A DNA stretch of 49,286 bases from Chloroflexi bacterium UBA6077. Its GTDB lineage: Bacteria > Chloroflexota > UBA6077. The stretch covers positions 1 through 49,286 of the forward strand of contig DIXP01000052.1 in assembly GCA_002436065.1 (NCBI GenBank). The letters are read 5' to 3'. Below are positions 33,216 through 40,708 of this stretch, piece after piece; within the stretch, counting starts at the first letter, position 1, and every line of letters starts with the position of its first letter. The notes below the pieces were generated by a model. That model had not been told where the DNA came from, made no database searches, and saw only the letters and a list, made by a program, of their open reading frames with translations. The position numbers and the translations under genes were made by a program.

Positions 33216-34580
33216 ATGGTTCGACTGTTTGCCATTCTGTCCGACCGCTTCCAGAAGGCCGGAAGGGAGCTGTTCCTGGTTGGCGGGTCGGTCCGAGACC
33301 GCATGCTGCGCCGGTCCAGCCCCGATCTGGACTTCGCCACCGACGCGACGCCTCCCGAGACGGAGGCCATCCTCTCACAGCCCTGGCCTCGGGGCACCCA
33401 TCTGGCCATCTACAAGATCGGTGAGAAGTTCGGCACTATCGGTGCCGTGATCGACGGCCAGCGGGTCGAGATCACCACCTACCGAGGAGAAACCTACCAG
33501 GAGACCAGGAAGCCGGAGGTGCAGTTCCTCCGATCGCTGGAGGAGGACCTGGCCCGGCGCGACTTCACGATAAACGCCATGGCCATGGACGCCAGCGGCA
33601 AGATCATCGACCCCTTTGGCGGACGATCCGACCTGGCGGGAAAGTACCTCCGCGCCGTCGGAAACCCGGAAGACCGGTTCAACGAAGATCCCCTCCGGAT
33701 GCTCCGTGCCATCCGATTCGCCTGCCAGCTGGGGTTCGAAATCGAGCGGGACAGCTACGCGGCTATGATCCGAAAGGCCAGGTCTCTCCAACGGATCAGT
33801 TGGGAGCGCAAGGCCGAGGAGATGAACAAGATCCTGCTATCGCCCCGGCCGGCCGAGGGGCTGAAGCTCTTGTACAACAGCTACCTACTTGACCAGGTGA
33901 TCCCCGAGCTGCTCCCGATGATTGGGCTGCAGCAGAGGGGCGACTACCACCACAAGGACGTGTGGCGGCACACCCTTCAGGTGGTGGAGAACACGGAAGC
34001 GGACCTGACCCTTCGCTGGGCGGCCACCCTCCATGACATTGCCAAGCCCAACACCAAGAGTGTGGAGGGGGGAGAGGTCCACTTCATCGGGCACGAGATA
34101 CTGGGAGCCGACATGGCCCGGCACGTTCTGCTGAGGCTAAGGCTCAGCGCGGAGCTGGTGGAGCGGGTCACTAAGTTGGTGCGGATGCACCAGCGGATCA
34201 ACCTCTACGAGAGCGATTGGACCACCGGGGCGGTGCGCCGCTTCGTCCGGGAGGCCGGGGAGGAGTTGCCACTGCTGTTTGCCCTCTCCAAAGCCGACAT
34301 CACCAGCCAGAGGGAGGCGAAGGTGGCCGCCCGGCTGGCGCTGGTGCGGGAGCTGGAGGAGCGGGTTGAGCAGCTGCGGCTCGAGGAGGAGACGGAGAAG
34401 ATCACCAGCCCGTTGGACGGAAACGAGCTGATGGCGATATTCGGTCGCCCACCTGGGCCGTGGATTCGGGAGGTCAAGGAAAGGCTGCTCAACGCCGTCC
34501 TGGACGGGGAGATAGCCCCGGACGACAAGACCGCCGCCGAGGCCCTGGCCCGAGAAGCCATGGAGGCAGAGGCCGGATGA
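33216..34580 (+). CDS. CCA tRNA nucleotidyltransferase / poly(A) polymerase family with HD domain
   Basis: The 454-aa protein has the class II nucleotidyltransferase head: LFLVGGSVRDRMLRR, metal-binding DLDFATDA, RRDFTINAMAMD and NEDPLRMLRAIRFACQLGF. A C-terminal HD domain follows, with HHKDVWRHTLQV and ATLHDIAKP. This is the architecture of CCA-adding or A-adding enzymes with a phosphohydrolase domain. Because tRNA-Ala here has an encoded CCA, the role would be repair of 3' ends or completion of tRNAs lacking CCA. Head and HD signatures do not tell full CCA addition from A addition. It is probably cotranscribed with translin and overlaps the next gene by four bases. Confidence 0.9.
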   Translation: MVRLFAILSDRFQKAGRELFLVGGSVRDRMLRRSSPDLDFATDATPPETEAILSQPWPRGTHLAIYKIGEKFGTIGAVIDGQRVEITTYRGETYQETRKPEVQFLRSLEEDLARRDFTINAMAMDASGKIIDPFGGRSDLAGKYLRAVGNPEDRFNEDPLRMLRAIRFACQLGFEIERDSYAAMIRKARSLQRISWERKAEEMNKILLSPRPAEGLKLLYNSYLLDQVIPELLPMIGLQQRGDYHHKDVWRHTLQVVENTEADLTLRWAATLHDIAKPNTKSVEGGEVHFIGHEILGADMARHVLLRLRLSAELVERVTKLVRMHQRINLYESDWTTGAVRRFVREAGEELPLLFALSKADITSQREAKVAARLALVRELEERVEQLRLEEETEKITSPLDGNELMAIFGRPPGPWIREVKERLLNAVLDGEIAPDDKTAAEALAREAMEAEAG

Positions 34581-36046
34581 GGCGACTCACGCTGGCCCTG
34601 ACCATCGCCTGCACCGCCGCCCTTGCGACCGTCATCCTGGCCTCAGCCGTCGCTGCCGCCCAGCCCAAGCCGGAGTTCACGCTGGGGTTCAAGGCGCTGG
34701 CCGACCAGATCTCAGAGGTGGTTGGCGAGCCGCTGGGCAATGAGTACCTCACCGCCGATGGAGACTCCCTCCAAAAGACCACGAAGGGGCTGCTGGTATG
34801 GCGCAAGGCCGACAACTGGACGGCCTTCACAGACGGGGCTAGGAGTTGGGTCAGCGGTCCGGAGGGGATTCAGGCTCGGGGCAATGACGAGCGGTTCCCC
34901 TGGGAGGCAACCTCACCGGTCGATGGAGGAGACGGTCTCAACTCCGGCACCCCCTGGGAGGCGAGCAGAACGGCCCTTTCTCCCCAGACCGGACAGCTCA
35001 GCACCCTGAACGGCCGCTTCCTGATGCTGAACATGCATGGTGCGCTCTTCCACCAGGAGCTGCGGGACTTCCAGGAGAACGTGGCCTACGCTCAATGGAT
35101 GAGAGCAGGGGTCATACGCGTCTTCGCGACCGACAGCAACAGCTTCAAGCCGTGGGACGGGAAGCGGGTGGGAGACCGCATAGCCGATGTAGCTCCCTTC
35201 CTCCGTGAGGGAAATATCAAGCTTCTTGTGACCTTCGTTAACAACCACCAGCCGGTTCCAGGCGAGGCTCCAGACAGCTCGGGGTGGATGGACGGCTACC
35301 ACCAGCTTCTGCTCCCCTTCTACACCCAGAACTGGCGCGGCGCCTACCTGACCTTCGTTAAGGAGCTGATAACCGTTGTCAAGGAGCGGGATGCCTTGGA
35401 CGTGATCTTTGCCTGGGAACTGGGCAACGAACTCCACACCCCACAGGACCCCTGGGCGATCGTACCCTTCGTAATCGAGGCATCTCACGAGGTCCGCCAG
35501 TTGGATCCCCGAACACCCCTCCTGCCGGGCACCATGGGAGTCAACCATCTCCAGCCATGGACGCCGCGTTCGGACATCGCCCGCTGGCTCTACTGCGAGG
35601 CCCCCGTGGACGGCTACACCCTCCACGCCTACGACTGGGTGAGCAGGGACCGGCCGGGGGACATGCCCATCTCGTGGGATCTGGACCACATTACAGCAGA
35701 GCCCTGCCGCAACGGACGAAAGCTGCCCGTCATCGTTGAGGAGTTGGGCACCTCGCGTGTCCTGCCCAACCTTTACACGGCCCAGCAAGAGACCCTACGG
35801 CTAGAGCAGGAGGCAAGGCAGATGCGATACGTCCTGGAGTACCCCCAGGTAATCGGTATCGGCGCATGGAACGGGGAGAGCCCGAGGGTGAGCGATCGGC
35901 TCTACTTCGACAGCCGCCGTGGCCTCACCTCCTACGGTACCGGCGCCGCCGGTGGCGGCTCCTGCTACGACCCTCGTCCGGAGAGTACCCCGGCCGCCCG
36001 CTGTCAGCTAGAGCAGCTTCTCCGCAATCTTCCCAAGCAACCTTGA
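34577..36046 (+). CDS. Secreted glycoside hydrolase, clan GH-A (GH5-like)
   Basis: The 489-aa protein has a signal peptide (MRRLTLALTIACTAALATVI..., cleaved near AAA-QP). The rest forms a TIM-barrel hydrolase. FAWELGNELH supplies the acid/base Glu of a clan GH-A enzyme, and LPVIVEELGTS supplies the nucleophile Glu, about 110 residues apart as expected. It resembles mannanase/cellulase-type GH5 members, but the substrate is not certain. ATG 34577 overlaps the TGA of the nucleotidyltransferase gene (ATGA), so it is co-translated with an RNA-processing gene, an odd pairing. A strong hairpin follows. Confidence 0.8.
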   Translation: MRRLTLALTIACTAALATVILASAVAAAQPKPEFTLGFKALADQISEVVGEPLGNEYLTADGDSLQKTTKGLLVWRKADNWTAFTDGARSWVSGPEGIQARGNDERFPWEATSPVDGGDGLNSGTPWEASRTALSPQTGQLSTLNGRFLMLNMHGALFHQELRDFQENVAYAQWMRAGVIRVFATDSNSFKPWDGKRVGDRIADVAPFLREGNIKLLVTFVNNHQPVPGEAPDSSGWMDGYHQLLLPFYTQNWRGAYLTFVKELITVVKERDALDVIFAWELGNELHTPQDPWAIVPFVIEASHEVRQLDPRTPLLPGTMGVNHLQPWTPRSDIARWLYCEAPVDGYTLHAYDWVSRDRPGDMPISWDLDHITAEPCRNGRKLPVIVEELGTSRVLPNLYTAQQETLRLEQEARQMRYVLEYPQVIGIGAWNGESPRVSDRLYFDSRRGLTSYGTGAAGGGSCYDPRPESTPAARCQLEQLLRNLPKQP

Positions 36047-36055
36047 TGCAGGACG

Positions 36056-36098
36056 CAGAGAGACCCGGGGAGCAACACGGGCCCCCCGGGTCTCTCTG
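36056..36098. terminator. Bidirectional terminator between the hydrolase and bfr
   Basis: CAGAGAGACCCGGGG is mirrored by CCCCGGGTCTCTCTG around a 13-base loop, a perfect 15-bp stem between two convergent genes. Confidence 0.8.
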
Positions 36099-36109
36099 TG
36101 TGGCTACAA

Positions 36110-36577
36110 TCAGTCGATCTGCTGGCCCAGATAGACCTGCAGACCCATCTGCTGGATCTGGTCGAGCTGGGCTTCTAGAAAGTCGACGTGCCCTTCTTCG
36201 TCTTCGAGGATGTCATCGAGCATCTCGCGGGTCCCATTGTCTCCAGCGGCGTCGGCCACCTTGATACCAGCGTTGTAGGACTTGACCGCGCCTATCTCTA
36301 AGGCCAAGTCGTTCTGGTGCTGGGCCGGGACTTCCGCACCGATGGTAATAGTCTTGAGATTGCTGACAATGGGTTTTCCTTCAAGAAAGAGAATCCGTCC
36401 GATCAGCTTCTCGGCATGCCTCATCTCAACGATGGCGCGCTTCTCATCAACCTCGTGCAACTTGTCGTAACCCCAATTGTCGCACATCTCCGAGTGCACC
36501 ATGTACTGGTTGACGGCCGTCAACTCTTCCGCCAACAGGTCGTTCAGGCAATCGATGACTCTCTGGTCGCCTTTCAT
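36110..36577 (-). CDS. bfr: Bacterioferritin
   Basis: The 155-aa protein aligns from MKGDQRVIDCLNDLLAEELTAVNQY through LGQQID with classical bacterioferritin. Ferroxidase ligands E18, E51, H54, E94, E127 and H130 appear at the expected places (EELTAVNQY, EMRHAEK, LALEIGAVK, EDEEGHVDFLE). The haem-ligating Met (M52 in EMRHAEK) is kept. It assembles into a 24-subunit shell that oxidises and stores iron. ATG 36577 follows AAAGGAG. It is monocistronic, with hairpins on both sides. Confidence 0.95.
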   Translation of the reverse strand: MKGDQRVIDCLNDLLAEELTAVNQYMVHSEMCDNWGYDKLHEVDEKRAIVEMRHAEKLIGRILFLEGKPIVSNLKTITIGAEVPAQHQNDLALEIGAVKSYNAGIKVADAAGDNGTREMLDDILEDEEGHVDFLEAQLDQIQQMGLQVYLGQQID

Positions 36578-36648
36578 CGTAGCTCCTTTCCCATTATTGG
36601 CGTTGCTTGGGCATCACCGTGCGCCCGCCACGCCCCCTCATTGAGTCA

Positions 36649-36665
36649 TCCCCGCCGAGCGGGGA
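36649..36665. terminator. GC hairpin between the methyltransferase and bfr
   Basis: TCCCCGC and GCGGGGA form a 7-bp stem with a three-base loop. It could end the amidase-methyltransferase transcript before bfr. No U-tract is present. Confidence 0.4.
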
Positions 36666-36743
36666 ATGGGGTCCAGCAGCGCTACCCACAAGCCCAGTGT
36701 ACAACAACCACCAAATAGGAGTCCATGGCGCCGGATGCGGCGC

Positions 36744-37628
36744 TCAGGCAGGCCGCCAGAAATCCAGGAGGTATTCGAAGGTAGTGCCCATAGTTATGTA
36801 GTTGCTGGGCCAGCCGAAGATGCCGACGCGGTTAACGATGTTGGTGCGGTCCCAGATGATGATGTTGCGAAGCTCGTATCCCACCGCACGCAACCTCTCG
36901 ATCAGCGCCACGTGAATGGTTATCCGTTGATCCTCCCACCACATGTCGGGCACGTTAATCACGCAATGGGCCCTGGGGCGCAACAGGGGAACGAGGGTCC
37001 GGAAGATTGATGCCATCTCTTCGGCATACGCCTTCAATTCCAGAACCCCGAGGTCACGGGGATCCTGGGAGTACTGCTCCACCTGGAGGTACTGTTCATT
37101 CCTCCGGAGGTCTCCCCGCCTGCTCTTGTTCTTCCGCTTCCGGTTGAGAAGGTTGGCATAGGGAGGAGAAGTGAAGATGAGGCTCACAGTCTCCGGGTCC
37201 AGGTGGCCGCTGATGCTTCGCGCGTCATCACAGATTGCGAGCTGACGCGCGCCGCCCGGGTCTGAATCGGCCAGCCTGGAGCGGGCTAGCTCGACGTACT
37301 CCGGCTTCAGGTCGAAGCCTACGGCGTTCCTGCCCAACTCCTGCGCCGCCACCAGGGTGGTACCACTGCCCACGAAGGGGTCCAGGACCAACTGCCCACT
37401 GTGAGTGAACAGCTCAATCACCCTGCGGGCCAGGGCGACTGGAAAGGTGGCGGGGTGGAGAGATTTGTCCCGGATGTCTTTGCTGCTGTAGCTGAACTGC
37501 CAGACGCCGATCTGGGACTTCATCCATTCCTTGGCGTCCAGGCAGTTCAGGTGATTGGGGGGACAGGCGCAATCGCGAAGGTGGCCGATATCCAGCGGCT
37601 GGGTGATAGTCTCCTCGAAGGAGCGCAT
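36744..37628 (-). CDS. Orphan DNA methyltransferase (N4-cytosine/N6-adenine type, SPPY)
   Basis: The 294-aa protein has SAM motif I LDPFVGSGTT at about residues 82-91, followed by NAVGFDLKPEYVELARSRL. Catalytic motif IV FTSPPYANLL comes later. Motif I comes before motif IV, the reverse of classic beta-class enzymes, so the fold is circularly permuted. SPPY rather than DPPY favours N4-cytosine methylation. An N-terminal segment with paired Cys (DCACPPNHLNC) may bind metal. Its ATG abuts the TAG of the amidase gene, so the two are co-transcribed. No restriction endonuclease is adjacent; it may be an orphan regulator-type methylase. Confidence 0.83.
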   Translation of the reverse strand: MRSFEETITQPLDIGHLRDCACPPNHLNCLDAKEWMKSQIGVWQFSYSSKDIRDKSLHPATFPVALARRVIELFTHSGQLVLDPFVGSGTTLVAAQELGRNAVGFDLKPEYVELARSRLADSDPGGARQLAICDDARSISGHLDPETVSLIFTSPPYANLLNRKRKNKSRRGDLRRNEQYLQVEQYSQDPRDLGVLELKAYAEEMASIFRTLVPLLRPRAHCVINVPDMWWEDQRITIHVALIERLRAVGYELRNIIIWDRTNIVNRVGIFGWPSNYITMGTTFEYLLDFWRPA

Positions 37629-39533
37629 CTATCGACCTATCGTTTGGAAGTACTGCTGGATCGCCTGGGCATAGCCGTTGGCCAGGGCATCCAGGAACTT
37701 CTCCTGCTTCACCATCTCCGCATCGCCTTTGTTGGAGAGAAAGGCTCCCTCGGCCAGGGCGCCCACCATCTGGGCGGCCCGAGGCTTGTCCTCGTCCGTG
37801 GGACCCAGCAGGTAGAAGGAGTTGCCCTGCCCCACGGCCCGCTCGTCCTCCTTCACGCCACGGTTCTGCAGGTTGTACCCCGCAGCTTTGGTGGAAACGA
37901 TGGCATTCTCCAGCAGCAGTTGGGCGAACCCCTTGTTCTTGTCGCTGAAGGGCCGTTTGGCATTGTAGTAGATCTCAACGCCGTTGAAATCAGGATTGCT
38001 GCTGCCGTTGAAGTGTATCGACAGGAACAGCGTGGCACCGGAGTTGTTCGCGATGTCTATCCTCGCCTGCAGGTCATCGTCAAGGGTCGCCTTCTTGTCG
38101 CCCGTCAAGTCCTTGGGCGGATTGTTCACGGTGCTGTCCGTGTTGCGTGTCAGCATCACCTGCCTACCACTGCGGCGAAGGATGTCGGCCACCTTCTGCG
38201 CCAACTTCAGGTTGACGTTCTTCTCCTGCAAGATGGTGCCATCCGCATAGCCGTGGGCCGCACCGATCTCGGTACCGCCATGGCCCGGATCGATCACCAC
38301 CAAACCATCGCGGCTGAAGGCGGTCCGCATGTCGGTACCGGGGAGGTCGTTGGGGCGGTTCAGGCCGTTGGCCGCCAGGGGGTTGTACTGGCGGTAGAAG
38401 CGCGAACCCTTAGCCTGCTCCTCCAGATCAGAGGGCAGGTTGATGCCGGTGATGATCGACTTCAGGATGTCTCCAAGCAACAGCCCCTGGGTGGCCCCGC
38501 TGGTCTTGTCGTAGTGCATGATGCCCCGCTGGAAGCGGAGGTAGACGAAGTTCTTGTTGTTGGGATCGTAGGCCGGAGGGCTAATGGGCACACCCCACAG
38601 CTCCAGGTTGATGGCTGGCATGATGCCGCGGTCCATCTTGCCGTCCGGGTAAGCGTCCTCGTAGCGTACCGTCTCGTTGAAGGTCTTGTGGAAATCGGTC
38701 GGTAGATTCTCCCACTTGTCGGGCGACTTCTCCTTGACGAAGTCCAACAGCTTCTCGAAGTAGCCGTCCTGGCCGGGCTTGGGCGCAGCCTCGGCCAAGC
38801 CGTTATCCGGACCCGGGAAGGTGGAGCCGTTGACGCGCGTGTAGGGCATCATCCCATCATCCAGCAGGTTCATCGTCGACACAGAGCCGTCTGGCTTCAA
38901 CTGCATGATGAGTCGCTGGAAAAACTGGACTCGGAAGCCAAAGAGCAGAAACTCCTTCGAGATGGGATAGCCGAACGTGCGTACTCCACCTCGACGGTTG
39001 AAGTAGTTCCAGAACTGCTCGTTGGCGATGCGGAAACCGGTCTCACCGAAGTACCAGGCGTCCTTGGGCTGTGGCACCTCGGACACCACAGTAGGACTTG
39101 GAGAAGCTGGCGCGGAAGGCGAGGGGGATGGGCTTGGCACCGCCGTCGGCTGCTGCGGTTGGGAACTCGCAGTGGGCTGCTGTGGAGTGGCTGCAGGCTG
39201 CTGCGGAGTGGCAGCGGGCGGAGGCTGGCCGGCCGCGGGTATCAGAATAATCTGCCCAGACTTAATGGCGTTGGAATCCGCCAGGTTATTGAGGGCCTGA
39301 ATATCCGCGGTCTTCACGCCGAAGGCCCTGGCGATGGAAAACAGGGTGTCTCCCTGCTTCACCTCATACGAGGTCTGCCCACCCGCGGGTATGGCAGTGG
39401 CCAGAAGCATTGGAGGTGGTGTCGGCGCAGATTGGGCGGCTGAAGGAGTGGCCCACCCCAGCAGCCCCGCTAGAATCGCCAGTACCGATAGACCAGAGGC
39501 CACGCAAACGCGTGGCGGTAGCTTCAAGACCAT
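37629..39533 (-). CDS. Secreted LysM and N-acetylmuramoyl-L-alanine amidase (Amidase_3)
   Basis: The protein of about 634 aa has a signal peptide (MVLKLPPRVCVASGLSVLAI..., cleaved near AAQ). A LysM domain follows (YEVKQGDTLFSIARAFGVK), then a Pro/Thr/Ser-rich linker and a middle domain with FWNYFNRRGGVRTFGYPISKEF and VQFFQR that is common in Chloroflexota wall proteins. The C-terminal amidase_3 domain has VVIDPGHGG (Zn His), LQEKNVN (Zn Glu), LFLSIHFNGS (Zn His) and EGAFLSN (catalytic Glu). It cleaves the amide between muramic acid and the stem peptide. Several starts are possible; 39533 gives the cleanest signal peptide. The 275 bases upstream show nothing recognisable. Confidence 0.87.
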   Translation of the reverse strand: MVLKLPPRVCVASGLSVLAILAGLLGWATPSAAQSAPTPPPMLLATAIPAGGQTSYEVKQGDTLFSIARAFGVKTADIQALNNLADSNAIKSGQIILIPAAGQPPPAATPQQPAATPQQPTASSQPQQPTAVPSPSPSPSAPASPSPTVVSEVPQPKDAWYFGETGFRIANEQFWNYFNRRGGVRTFGYPISKEFLLFGFRVQFFQRLIMQLKPDGSVSTMNLLDDGMMPYTRVNGSTFPGPDNGLAEAAPKPGQDGYFEKLLDFVKEKSPDKWENLPTDFHKTFNETVRYEDAYPDGKMDRGIMPAINLELWGVPISPPAYDPNNKNFVYLRFQRGIMHYDKTSGATQGLLLGDILKSIITGINLPSDLEEQAKGSRFYRQYNPLAANGLNRPNDLPGTDMRTAFSRDGLVVIDPGHGGTEIGAAHGYADGTILQEKNVNLKLAQKVADILRRSGRQVMLTRNTDSTVNNPPKDLTGDKKATLDDDLQARIDIANNSGATLFLSIHFNGSSNPDFNGVEIYYNAKRPFSDKNKGFAQLLLENAIVSTKAAGYNLQNRGVKEDERAVGQGNSFYLLGPTDEDKPRAAQMVGALAEGAFLSNKGDAEMVKQEKFLDALANGYAQAIQQYFQTIGR

Positions 39534-39808
39534 CACCAACAACTCACACATGCTCAAGATTAGTCGATGGGGACTTCGCGAAGGACTCAGGCTGACGCGG
39601 AAGAAGGGGACCGCGGGGCCATCACCTCGACGATCGGACGCCCCACCTCGGTCTAGCGGAAGACCCATCAAGGAGCTACTAGAATAAGGGAGTCGCGCCG
39701 ATCAGGCAACCCTGGGGAGGTTGCGGTTGGCTTCCCATTGTGTCCTGGAGGCGCAGTCTCTCTGGATAGGAGTAGATTCCCACCAGAAAGACTGCTCCTC
39801 CGACGGGG

Positions 39809-40492
39809 TTATTTCTCCTTCGGCTTGCCGAGGGCCTTCATCACCTCGGCCGCGAAGGGCTCCTCGGGCAGGGCTCCGACAAACTGCGTCTTCTCGTTGA
39901 CCACTATCTTGGGAACACTCATCACCCTGTACTGCTGGGCAAGCTGGGGGAACTCTGTGGCCTCCACCACGTCGGCAGTCACGTGCTCGTTCTCGACGGC
40001 AAACCAGACGGCCATCCTGGCCGCACCAGGGCAGTGGGGTCAAGTGGGGGTCGTGAACACCTGGATATGCAGATCCTGGTTGGCCTTGGCCAACTCCGCG
40101 CGGGTAGTATCCTTCAAGGGGGTAGTACCCTTGGACATCGCCACGAGCGACTCCACCAGGGCCGCGAACTCGTACCCGGAGGGAATGCCGTAGAAGTGGA
40201 CTTTCCCCTTGCCGCTCCCCGTCAGCACGGCAGCAGGGATCTTGTCCACCCCATACCGGGCTGCCTCTTCGCCGTCGGCCACGAAGTCATGGACCTCTAA
40301 CTCGATCTTGTCGGATAGGGAAGCCACCTCATCCAACAGGTCTCTCGTTTCCTTGCAGTAGAGGCACTCGTGGCCGGGCACCACCATATTGGTGTCATGC
40401 TGCGTGAAGTAGACGATCTTGACCGGATCCGTCAACTCCTTGGAGAAATGGTCTGTCAGGAACTGTCGGTCTCCATCTGAGATCAGCGGCAT
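39809..40492 (-). CDS. Candidate selenoprotein: protein disulfide oxidoreductase with in-frame TGA (Sec151)
   Basis: Read through one TGA (40042-40040), the frame encodes 227 residues with two thioredoxin folds, as in glutaredoxin-like PDO proteins (TIGR02187 type). The first fold has active site HECLYCKET and cis-Pro loop DKIPAAVL, then HFYGIPSGYEF. The second begins HIQVFTTPT, and the next codons are TGA-Pro-His-Cys-Pro, exactly where relatives have CPYCP. It then continues ARMAVWFAVENEHVTADVVEATEFPQL with cis-Pro VMSVPKIVV and FVGALPEEPF, all highly family-like. The TGA therefore replaces the nucleophilic Cys, giving UxxC. A hairpin of suitable SECIS size starts ten bases after the TGA. 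AAAGGAGG precedes ATG 40492. Alternatives are a nonsense mutation or two separate proteins. No sel genes are in the window. Confidence 0.8.
40016..40030 (-). promoter_or_regulatory. Candidate bacterial SECIS hairpin
   Basis: Downstream of the in-frame TGA on the minus strand, CCUGG (40030-40026) pairs with CCAGG (40020-40016) around a UGCGG loop. The loop begins at the 15th base after the TGA and has a G among its first two bases, as known bacterial SECIS elements do. Lower pairs GCC with GGC can extend the stem across a three-base bulge. Function is inferred. Confidence 0.5.
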
Positions 40493-40571
40493 TCAATCCT
40501 CCTTTACTGCACCTATGAGCCAGCGCAATCGAGCTACCTGTGCTAAATCTTCCATCAACGCCTTCATCCTG

Positions 40572-40598
40572 ATTATACGTCCTATTGGCACGCTTCAA
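40572..40598 (-). promoter_or_regulatory. Promoter of the candidate selenoprotein gene
   Basis: On the minus strand a perfect TATAAT (40577-40572) follows TTGAAG (40598-40593) with a 15-base spacer. The start would be about 70 bases before the ATG. Confidence 0.5.
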
Positions 40599-40708
40599 CC
40601 ACCCCTTTCCACGAACCGGACCACCCTTGGCCGCGTCGGTATAGATGTTGCCTTTAGCTCGCCCCTAACCCGGCCGCACTCGACAGTATTGGTATAGACG
40701 ATAGAAAC

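Noticed and set aside
37401..38705. 434-aa open frame opposite the amidase
   Set aside because: It is a shadow of the conserved amidase_3 and middle domains on the minus strand.
39809..40015. Second half of the disulfide oxidoreductase as a separate small gene starting at ATG 40015
   Set aside because: It has no ribosome-binding site and would lack the active-site motif that lies just upstream of the ATG, so readthrough is the better explanation.
39702..40043. 113-aa minus-strand frame crossing the TGA of the selenoprotein gene
   Set aside because: It is out of frame with both thioredoxin halves and has no family features. It does not explain the coding on either side of the TGA.
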